This document shows positions 1-6,111 of a stretch of DNA of 19,305 nucleotides, piece after piece. The translations under genes and the position numbers were made by a program. A model generated the notes under the pieces. That model made no database searches and had not been told where the DNA came from. It saw only the letters and a list, made by a program, of their open reading frames with translations. Source of the DNA: Methanobacteriota archaeon (lineage in GTDB: Archaea; Methanobacteriota; Methanobacteria; Methanobacteriales; Methanobacteriaceae); the NCBI GenBank assembly GCA_023440975.1, contig JAEZRD010000113.1:1-19305 (forward strand), read 5' to 3'. Each line of letters opens with the position of its first letter. The stretch's first letter is position 1.

Positions 1-183
1 ATTTTACAATTTATTATGAAGAATCATCAAATTCTTTAAATACATAACTATTAATAAGATATTAATCTTATAAAATAATGTTATTATATTTATGATAATA
101 TTATGTAAATTAAATAATAATATTGTAAACATAATTAAAATTAAATTTTATAATTTAATCGCAATTAAAGAGGATATATTCAT

Positions 184-672
184 ATGTTTATTAAAATAAG
201 ACGAGATACATTAATGATTTTGCTTTTAGCATTTTTATTAATCTTATGTGGAAGAATCATAACTTATGTTGCATATGCCTCATCTCCTGAAGTAGACCAA
301 GGTGTTCCTATAGCAGGGATAATCGTGAAAGGAAATGATATTATCCCAATAGACACCATCCGTGAAAATGTACAAGCTGCAGGTTTCAGAGATACCTCAT
401 ACATTAAAGGTGACATGCTTGTTACAAGTAAACGTACGCTGCCCCTGTCGGAGGCCATATCAAATGCTCAAAAATTTGCTTGTAAATCAACTGTACCAGG
501 TACAACATTACAACCAATAGCAGCGGCGGATGTCAGTGTAGACAGGAATACTGGAATTGTAACAGTAACAGTTATTGAAGATTTCTCAACTATACCAATT
601 AGTAATACTACAAGTGCTAATAATGCATCTTATAATGGTGTGAACACTGGACAATTTAAGGAAACGGCTTAA
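184..672 (+). CDS. Membrane-anchored or secreted protein with a POTRA-like domain
   Basis: Predicted product of 162 residues, family not recognised by name. Residues 10-32 form one hydrophobic segment after a basic start, so it is a signal anchor or signal peptide and the rest lies outside the cell. Residues about 42-133 read like a single POTRA-type fold: a strand with the IIVKGN motif, a helix (PIDTIRENVQAAGF), a second helix (PLSEAISNAQKFA) and a closing strand pair (VSVDRNTGIVTVTVIED). The last 30 residues are Asn/Thr/Ser rich and probably flexible. The ATG is supported by AGAGG at 169-173, ten bases upstream. It is followed 19 bases later by another secreted protein, which suggests an operon with a shared surface role. 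The POTRA assignment is inferred from secondary-structure pattern only; no outer membrane exists here, so a BamA-like job is not implied. Confidence 0.75.
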   Translation: MFIKIRRDTLMILLLAFLLILCGRIITYVAYASSPEVDQGVPIAGIIVKGNDIIPIDTIRENVQAAGFRDTSYIKGDMLVTSKRTLPLSEAISNAQKFACKSTVPGTTLQPIAAADVSVDRNTGIVTVTVIEDFSTIPISNTTSANNASYNGVNTGQFKETA

Positions 673-691
673 AAATGTGGGATGATATTAA

Positions 692-1969
692 ATGAATAAG
701 AAAAGTAAATATTTATTTTTAGGATTAATATTGTTCTTTACAGTATTCACAGTCATAGGTGAAGTATCTGCAACTTGTAACATAATTGTTATCACTGACC
801 CATCTGGAACAGATCCAAATGGTGTTGCAGCTGGAAGTATGTCATTTGCTAAAAACATGTTTCAATCATCTTTTCTAATGAGTAAAAATCAACAATATGC
901 AGTACTATCTGGGGGTGAAGGTAACTCTTCAGATCGTGTAAAAGCAATAGGAGAGTGTGTGGCCGCATTACAAAATGGTGCATCACCGTCTGATGCTGCA
1001 AGTGTTGCAAGTAGCTTTAATGGAATTCGTCTTGTAGTAGGTGGACCTAACATAGGTGCAGCTATAGGAGGATCATTCGATGCATATGTTGTTGAAGAAC
1101 AAGATGATGGAACAATCACAATAACAGGATACTCAACAACATCAGGAGGACTAGCAGTCCTACCAGCAGGCCATAAAGGAGCAATTATTCACTTAAGAAA
1201 CAGTGAAGGAAACCCATTATCCGGTACAGCAGACAGTGTAAGATACCAAACTGCTGTTAATATGGCTAAAATGATTCGTGACGGTTATCCAGCTACTCGT
1301 ATTCTTGGTGAAGCGATGAGAGAAGTTGCAACTGACTCTGGAGAACAATACGGAGGAGGTGGAGTTAACTTGGTATCACGTGTCTCAACAGGAGATATGT
1401 TCACACCAACAGCAATGAATGATACTGGTTATCCAATGAGTGAAAACTATACAAAAACCTGTCCAACATGTGGATGGAGTGTAGGATTCCCAGAAGCAGA
1501 AAACTACCAAGTATGTCCAATTGACGGAAGTCAACTAAAGACAACAAACGCTTGTGATGCTTTAATCAATGCGATAACAGTAACATCAAACACAACCTCA
1601 GTATCAACCTATGGAAGTGACAGGGCAGGACTGTCAAGTACAACGGAAGCAATAGTTCAAGCATCAGTAAATAAATATGGTTACAACCCTGATAAAATCG
1701 CAGGATCAATCAACAAAGGTATACACAATGGTTTATTAATGGGAGTAAACTATGTAGAACCTAAAGATATAAGTGTGAAAGAAAACTCACATGCAGTAGG
1801 AGTATACTACGAACCATTAGCTGATGGAAGAACATCACCACCTTGGAACTTACCAATAAACTCCTTTATACTAACCATAATAGGAACAATACAAACGGCA
1901 ATTGGAATAGTCTTAGTGCTTCTAGTAGTATTCAGAAGCAGGCTACTTGAAAACTTCCAACAAAGGTAG
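692..1969 (+). CDS. Secreted protein with an extracellular Cys cluster and C-terminal membrane anchor
   Basis: Predicted product of 425 residues, not recognised as a characterised family. Residues 7-27 are a hydrophobic signal sequence ending near VSA. A Gly/Ala-rich alpha/beta-looking domain follows (about 30-235). Residues 257-288 hold a zinc-ribbon-like Cys cluster: C257-PT-C260, then C275-PID, with C288 shortly after. A hydrophobic helix near residues 390-417 followed by a basic tail (FRSRLLENFQQR) should anchor the protein with its bulk outside the cell. The ATG follows a short SD-like GGGATGAT at 680-687. The 19-base gap to the preceding POTRA-like gene and the hairpin right after the stop indicate a two-gene transcription unit. 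Function unknown. Confidence 0.8.
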   Translation: MNKKSKYLFLGLILFFTVFTVIGEVSATCNIIVITDPSGTDPNGVAAGSMSFAKNMFQSSFLMSKNQQYAVLSGGEGNSSDRVKAIGECVAALQNGASPSDAASVASSFNGIRLVVGGPNIGAAIGGSFDAYVVEEQDDGTITITGYSTTSGGLAVLPAGHKGAIIHLRNSEGNPLSGTADSVRYQTAVNMAKMIRDGYPATRILGEAMREVATDSGEQYGGGGVNLVSRVSTGDMFTPTAMNDTGYPMSENYTKTCPTCGWSVGFPEAENYQVCPIDGSQLKTTNACDALINAITVTSNTTSVSTYGSDRAGLSSTTEAIVQASVNKYGYNPDKIAGSINKGIHNGLLMGVNYVEPKDISVKENSHAVGVYYEPLADGRTSPPWNLPINSFILTIIGTIQTAIGIVLVLLVVFRSRLLENFQQR

Positions 1970-1984
1970 TGCAAAATTAAAAAA

Positions 1985-2016
1985 ATAAATAGTGAAAAAA
2001 TTATTTCACTATTTAT
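1985..2016 (+). terminator. Hairpin terminator after the secreted-protein operon
   Basis: A perfect 13-base inverted repeat (1985-1997 pairing with 2004-2016) with a six-base loop starts 16 bases after the stop codon. Further T-rich sequence follows. It probably ends, or stabilises the 3' end of, the two-gene transcript. Confidence 0.7.
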
Positions 2017-2288
2017 ATTATAAATTTTAAAAGAAAATTGAATTATAAAAAAATTTTTAATTTAAATCTTAATATGACTTTTAATTATTATTTTTATCCT
2101 ATTTTTTCAATAAAAATTATAACATAATACATCTTTTCTAAATTCAATTAGAAAATTATATATTAGAATGAAAATAAAATAGTCTTTATTGGTTATGACG
2201 GATTTAAACACAAACATTAAATTGAAAAATAAATTAACCAACAAAAAAATAATGTAGGATTTAGAAAACAATTAAACAGGTAAAAAAC
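2017..2288. other. AT-rich intergenic stretch, nothing gene-like
   Basis: Together with the preceding terminator this makes a 319-base gap. I see no open frame with a ribosome binding site and no RNA gene. A weak TTGGTTA/TAACCAA inverted repeat (about 2189-2239, long loop) lies in the presumed leader of the next gene. The only clear signal is AGGT at 2278-2281, eight bases before the ATG of the next gene. Confidence 0.5.
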
Positions 2289-2711
2289 ATGGCATTAATA
2301 TTAATTCGTGGAGAAAACAATCAAAAACTACTAAACGCAATAGCAGACATCGAAAGACATGCAAAATTAAACTTAACTACAAGACCAAAAAGAATAGATT
2401 CAAATTTTGCAGATGAAATAGTAGGAAAAATATTAAATCAAGAAATAAGAAACAAATCAAAAGTAGCAACTGGATTTTTTGTAAAAGAAGATATAACATT
2501 ATCCATCATTCAAGTAAAAAAAATTCACCCACCAGCACATGTAGTAGTGGTAATTGAAGATTATGAAGGATATGGAGATTTAGTTAAAAAATTAGATAAA
2601 GCACCTTCATTAAAAGGTTATTATTCTACAAAAAAGAAAGGATCAACTTTAAAAGATTATAAATACAAATCAAAAGCTAATTTAAATAATTCAAAAATTG
2701 GTTATTTATAA
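2289..2711 (+). CDS. Conserved archaeal protein, probably DUF356 family
   Basis: Predicted product of 140 residues: a compact, soluble, roughly 115-residue alpha/beta domain and a very Lys-rich tail (residues 115-140). The start MALILIRGENNQKLLNAIADIERHA and the central VVVVIEDYEGYGDL segment resemble the small archaeal DUF356 family, as far as I can recall; no function is known for it. The ATG has AGGT at 2278-2281. The gene converges on MBF1 and lies close to PAN, a neighbourhood that I believe recurs in related methanogens, though this was not checked. The basic tail could contact nucleic acid, but that is speculation. Confidence 0.75.
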   Translation: MALILIRGENNQKLLNAIADIERHAKLNLTTRPKRIDSNFADEIVGKILNQEIRNKSKVATGFFVKEDITLSIIQVKKIHPPAHVVVVIEDYEGYGDLVKKLDKAPSLKGYYSTKKKGSTLKDYKYKSKANLNNSKIGYL

Positions 2712-2728
2712 AAAAAAGATAAAATTAA

Positions 2729-2754
2729 AAAAAAATAATATTAATTATTTTTTT
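2729..2754. terminator. Bidirectional terminator between convergent genes
   Basis: A perfect 11-base inverted repeat (2729-2739 with 2744-2754) with a four-base loop joins an A-run to a T-run. It lies between the stop of the DUF356-like gene (2711) and the stop of the MBF1 gene (2753-2755), overlapping the latter by two bases. The symmetric A/T composition gives a T-run on either strand, so it can serve both genes. Confidence 0.6.
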
Positions 2755-3250
2755 ATTTTTTTATTTTAACTATATTTCCAAGTGTTAATCCACCACTTGA
2801 TGTGGATTTAAACTGATTTAAATCAAGTTCTTCAACTTTTTCTATAATTTTAACATTAAGTGATTTCTCAAACTTATGAGCTAAATTAATATCAGGAGTC
2901 ATTCGGCCTGATTCAACTTTTTTAATAACTGAGACTTTTTCTTGTATTTTTTCACCTAGTTCTTCCCGAGACCAACCTTTAGATTCTCTTGCTTGTTTAC
3001 AAATGTTACCAAAATTTTCAATAATTTCTTCTGTAGGTTCATCTCTATTTTTTTGGTAGTTTTGTTTACCTGTATTCTTATTATTATTAGTATTCTTCTT
3101 TCCAGGTTTTCTTTGTACTCGTTTTTGAGGTGGTGCTTTTTGTATTCTTCCAAGTTTGGAACAATCTTTACATACATCTAAGACTGCACCATCTATTTTT
3201 GTCCGTAAGGGTCTACCAGATATTGGTTTTCCACAAATCTCGCATCTCAT
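2753..3250 (-). CDS. Archaeal multiprotein bridging factor 1 (MBF1-type transcription factor)
   Basis: A 165-residue archaeal MBF1. The N-terminal zinc ribbon is complete (C3-EI-C6 and C27-KD-C30). A Lys/Asn-rich linker (about 38-72) leads to a Cro/C1-type helix-turn-helix (about 80-137) containing WSREELGEKI and the SVIKKVESGRMTPD recognition part. The C-terminus GGLTLGNIVKIKK is typical of the family. Archaeal MBF1 is known to associate with ribosomes and is thought to help coordinate translation or transcription. No Shine-Dalgarno sequence precedes the ATG; the upstream bases are A/T only, so the transcript may be leaderless. It is transcribed divergently from PAN across a 614-base gap. 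Confidence 0.92.
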   Translation of the reverse strand: MRCEICGKPISGRPLRTKIDGAVLDVCKDCSKLGRIQKAPPQKRVQRKPGKKNTNNNKNTGKQNYQKNRDEPTEEIIENFGNICKQARESKGWSREELGEKIQEKVSVIKKVESGRMTPDINLAHKFEKSLNVKIIEKVEELDLNQFKSTSSGGLTLGNIVKIKK

Positions 3251-3864
3251 AAAATATATTATATTTTTTTAATGTTTTAAGTTTTTCGAATTGAAATATT
3301 TTATTTCATTTTTAATTATTAGATTTTTAAAAGCTTTTTAATAGAATTAATAAAGTTACAAATTTTATTTTCAATTTTATAAGAATTGATTTTATTTTTA
3401 GTATTCCGGTTTTATTGGGATCTTGGAGTTATTTCTTTGAGTTTTATAACTTTAAAAGAAAGTATTTACATAAAAAATTTTATATATAAATTTGTAGTAA
3501 ATAATTATCAATATTAATATCGATTTGAATTTGATTTTTTTTGTTTAAATTCAGATTTTTGAATAATACTTTTTAATTTTTTTAATTTATTGTTTGATTG
3601 TGTATTTAATTATTGTTAATAGTTTAATTTTTGAATATTTTTCAATTTTAAAGAAAAAACCATTAGTATATATTGAAACGATTTTCATTAGGTTTAAATA
3701 CTAGTAACATATAAAGTTTACATACAAAATAGTAACTAAATGTAACTATAATAATATAGATAAAAAAATTAATTAATTATTAATATTATAAAGATAAACT
3801 TAGAAAAAAAATAATAATTAAAAAAAAATTGGCAATGACCTAATAATAAAGGAGGTACTCACCA
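3251..3864. other. 614-base divergent intergenic region between MBF1 and PAN
   Basis: Long AT-rich region holding the promoters for both divergent genes. I found no open frame with a ribosome binding site and no tRNA or box C/D RNA. A patch around 3405-3450 (TATTCCGGTTTTATTGGGAT) is visibly less AT-rich than its surroundings and could belong to a small RNA, but no fold or motif supports a call. The PAN promoter candidates lie near 3691-3716. Confidence 0.5.
3691..3716 (+). promoter_or_regulatory. Candidate promoter of the PAN gene
   Basis: TTTAAATA (3693-3700) and ACATATAAAG just downstream (about 3708-3717) are the best TATA-box candidates before PAN. Either would give a 5' leader of about 120-145 bases ahead of the strong GGAGGT ribosome binding site at 3851-3856. 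The choice between them cannot be made from sequence alone. Confidence 0.35.
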
Positions 3865-5115
3865 ATGCCAGAAACTTCTCAAACAACCGAAAATAGTGTA
3901 ACAGAAGAAAGCAAAATAGACAATCTTGAAAAAGAAGTTGCACTACTCAAAGAAGAGAACACAAAAACTAAACGTAATTTAATGTGGAAAATAAGAAAAC
4001 TTGAAAAAGACAAAATACTCACAGAAAACGAAAAAATACGTTTAGAAAGAGAAACAAAATCATTAAGAGGAGAAGTAGAAAGATTCAGAACTCCTCCCCT
4101 CATACTAGCTACAATAACCGAAGTAATAGACGATACAAGAATGACAGTAAAAAGTAGCACAGGACCACACTTCCTCATAAACTACTCAAAATTCTTAGAT
4201 CAAAAACTCCTAGTACCAGGTTCAAGAGTAGCACTAAACCAACAAACCTTTGGAGTAGTAGAAGTACTACCATCAGAAAAAGACCCAAGCGTCTCAGGAA
4301 TGGAAGTAGAAACAAAACCTACAGTAACCTATGACCAAATAGGAGGACTAGACCCACAAATCGTAGAAGTCAAAGAAACAGTGGAACTACCACTCAAACA
4401 CCCAGAACTCTTCGAAAAAGTCGGAATAGACCCACCAAAAGGAATACTCTTATACGGACCTCCAGGAACCGGAAAAACCTTACTCGCAAAAGCAGTAGCA
4501 AACGAAACCAATGCAACATTCATAAAAATCGTAGCATCAGAATTCGTTAAAAAATACATCGGAGAAGGAGCAAGACTCGTAAGAGAAGTCTTCGAACTAG
4601 CAAAAGAAAAAGCACCTGCAATCATATTCATAGATGAAATAGACGCAGTAGCAGCAAAAAGACTCAAATCCAGTACAAGCGGAGACCGTGAAGTACAAAG
4701 AACACTCATGCAACTACTCGCAGAACTAGATGGATTCGAAAACAGAGGAGATATCGGAATCATTGGAGCAACCAACAGACCAGATATACTCGATCCTGCA
4801 CTCCTACGTCCAGGAAGATTCGACAGATTCATCGAAGTTCCAGCACCAAACGAAGACGGAAGAAGAGAAATCCTCAAAATCCACACAGCAAAAATGGCAC
4901 TATCTGAAGAAGCAGATGTTGATTTACTCGCAACACTCACAGACGGAGTATCAGGAGCAGACCTAAAAGCAATCTGTACAGAAGCAGGAATGTTCGCAAT
5001 CAGAGAAGGAAGAGACAAAGTACTTGTATCTGACTTCATGGATGCAGTTGAAAAAATCATGGGTGCAGAAAAAGAAGAAGACTACAGCAAAGAAGCTGGA
5101 GTCATGTTCGGATAA
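3865..5115 (+). CDS. pan: Proteasome-activating nucleotidase (PAN), AAA+ unfoldase
   Basis: A 416-residue PAN, the hexameric ATPase that unfolds substrates and feeds them into the archaeal 20S proteasome. Order of parts: coiled coil (about 17-75), the RTPP hinge, an OB-fold domain (about 78-150), then the AAA+ module with Walker A GPPGTGKT (198-205), Walker B IIFIDEID (253-260), the sensor region ATNRPDILDPALLRPGR and arginine fingers near R315/R318. Length is normal for the family. The C-terminus ends in Met-Phe-Gly where the proteasome-docking HbYX motif normally has Tyr, so it is an HbFX variant. GGAGGT at 3851-3856, eight bases before the ATG, is one of the strongest ribosome binding sites in the window. 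A box C/D sRNA begins 42 bases after the stop. The 20S subunit genes are not in this window. Confidence 0.97.
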   Translation: MPETSQTTENSVTEESKIDNLEKEVALLKEENTKTKRNLMWKIRKLEKDKILTENEKIRLERETKSLRGEVERFRTPPLILATITEVIDDTRMTVKSSTGPHFLINYSKFLDQKLLVPGSRVALNQQTFGVVEVLPSEKDPSVSGMEVETKPTVTYDQIGGLDPQIVEVKETVELPLKHPELFEKVGIDPPKGILLYGPPGTGKTLLAKAVANETNATFIKIVASEFVKKYIGEGARLVREVFELAKEKAPAIIFIDEIDAVAAKRLKSSTSGDREVQRTLMQLLAELDGFENRGDIGIIGATNRPDILDPALLRPGRFDRFIEVPAPNEDGRREILKIHTAKMALSEEADVDLLATLTDGVSGADLKAICTEAGMFAIREGRDKVLVSDFMDAVEKIMGAEKEEDYSKEAGVMFG

Positions 5116-5157
5116 AAAAATGATTAAACAATAAACCAAAAAACAAAATAAAAAAAA

Positions 5158-5220
5158 TTGGCCAGTGATGAACCCTATGAGCTCTGATACGATGATGAAT
5201 GATGGGCGATCTGAGGCCAA
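5158..5220 (+). ncRNA. Box C/D guide sRNA (2'-O-methylation guide)
   Basis: A complete archaeal dual-guide C/D sRNA. Box C is GTGATGA (5165-5171), D' is CTGA (5184-5187), C' is ATGATGA (5192-5198) and D is CTGA (5211-5214). Both guide spacers are exactly 12 bases (5172-5183 and 5199-5210) and the D'-C' spacer is 4 bases, the compact symmetric geometry expected for L7Ae/Nop5/fibrillarin particles. The terminal stem is TTGGCC with GGCCAA, extended by seven A-T pairs to 5151-5227. By the D-plus-5 rule, guide 1 (target AGCTCATAGGGT) methylates the fifth target base, a C. Guide 2 (target ATCGCCCATCAT) also methylates its fifth base, a C. It lies 42 bases after the PAN stop with no clear TATA box, so it may be processed from the PAN transcript. 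Confidence 0.93.
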
Positions 5221-5274
5221 TTTTTTTAAATTAAATTTAAAACCCACCAAAAAACTACTTTTTTTAAATTAAAT
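5221..5274 (+). repeat. 16-base direct repeat of a T-run motif after the sRNA
   Basis: TTTTTTTAAATTAAAT occurs at 5221-5236, overlapping the extended 3' stem of the sRNA, and again at 5259-5274, 38 bases apart. Both copies begin with seven T residues, the kind of sequence at which archaeal RNA polymerase terminates, so they may act as tandem termination sites for PAN and the sRNA. Confidence 0.6.
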
Positions 5275-5359
5275 CAAAAATCTACAAATCTTATACCCTT
5301 ATTTTCTTAAAATATCTTCAAAAGACCATAAAATTCTTGAATCAAATAGAAAAACTTAA

Positions 5360-5367
5360 TATAAATA
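5360..5367 (+). promoter_or_regulatory. TATA box of the first PH-domain gene (leaderless)
   Basis: TATAAATA lies 28 bases upstream of the ATG at 5388, so the transcript should start at or next to the start codon. No Shine-Dalgarno sequence is present, in agreement with a leaderless mRNA. The box lies downstream of the alternative TTG at 5337, which argues against that start. Confidence 0.6.
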
Positions 5368-5387
5368 ATAATTACAAAATATTAATT

Positions 5388-5906
5388 ATGGCAAGAGAAG
5401 GCAAACTTGGAGATAATGAAAAAGTATTATACAAAACAAGACCTAACTTTATTTTATCTAACCTATCTGTTGTTTTCGATATAATATTAATCATAATTAT
5501 TCTAGCTTTAACTCCAATGATAATGGGAAATGTTACTAAATGGGGAATGGTTAATGTAGAAAATGGAGTATTCTATATACTTCTCATAATCATAATTTTA
5601 CTAGTAATCTTTGCATTATGGAGAGTATTAGTATGGTCCTGTAATAAATACACTATCACTGACTCTAGAATAATGACAACAAAAGGAGTCATAAGTAAAG
5701 ACAAAACTAGCATGCCCTATAAAACTATACAAGATTTAAAAGTCAAACAAGGCGTACTTGACAGACTCTTTGGGGTAGGTACAGTATACCTCTACAGTGC
5801 TTATGATGGAACTGATTTAGAATTAAGTAAAATTAGCAAACCTGATGAAGTTGAAGAAATATTATTCAACCAATTAGACCACTATCGTTCTAACAATCAA
5901 CAATAA
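5388..5906 (+). CDS. Membrane protein with bacterial PH-like domain (bPH2/YdbS family)
   Basis: A 172-residue integral membrane protein. The N-terminal strip GDNEKVLYKTRPNFILS is the family signature. Two transmembrane helices follow (about 29-51 and 63-87), then a cytoplasmic PH-like domain (about 88-165) with YTITDSRIMTTKGVI and SMPYKTIQDLKVKQGVLDRLFGVGTVYLYSA. Proteins of this type have no established biochemical role in archaea. The reading frame is open upstream to a TTG at 5337, but the start here is the internal ATG: the homologous strip begins there in the neighbouring paralogue and a TATA box lies 28 bases upstream. The next gene (6112) is a paralogue, so the pair arose by tandem duplication. 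Confidence 0.85.
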   Translation: MAREGKLGDNEKVLYKTRPNFILSNLSVVFDIILIIIILALTPMIMGNVTKWGMVNVENGVFYILLIIIILLVIFALWRVLVWSCNKYTITDSRIMTTKGVISKDKTSMPYKTIQDLKVKQGVLDRLFGVGTVYLYSAYDGTDLELSKISKPDEVEEILFNQLDHYRSNNQQ

Positions 5907-6078
5907 TAAATAGAATACTTACAAAAAATTTATTACCTTCAAAAATAAAAAAATAAAAAAATATAAAATTTTTAATTAAAAAATAGGAATAAACATAATA
6001 TTTTACAGTTTTTTCCTATAACTTTCTATTTTTCAAAACATTTTCTATACACTTTTACAATTATATTTCATGAAAATA

Positions 6079-6086
6079 TTTAAATA
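6079..6086 (+). promoter_or_regulatory. TATA box of the second PH-domain gene (leaderless)
   Basis: TTTAAATA begins 33 bases before the ATG at 6112, with no Shine-Dalgarno motif in between. The mRNA is probably leaderless, like that of the upstream paralogue. The two paralogues thus appear to have separate but similarly built promoters. Confidence 0.55.
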
Positions 6087-6111
6087 AAGACACACATAAA
6101 TATAAATCACT

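Noticed and set aside
2990..3181. Open frames overlapping the MBF1 linker on both strands
   Set aside because: They come from the Lys/Asn-rich low-complexity linker of MBF1 and carry no domain or start signal.
4329..5060. Open frame of 243 codons on the minus strand
   Set aside because: It lies antisense to PAN; its Ser-rich product is the complement of the PAN codon pattern, and no ribosome binding site or motif supports it.
5337..5387. Upstream TTG start extending the first PH-domain protein by 17 residues
   Set aside because: The extension lies upstream of the TATA box at 5360 and has no counterpart in the paralogue; the ATG at 5388 fits a leaderless start.
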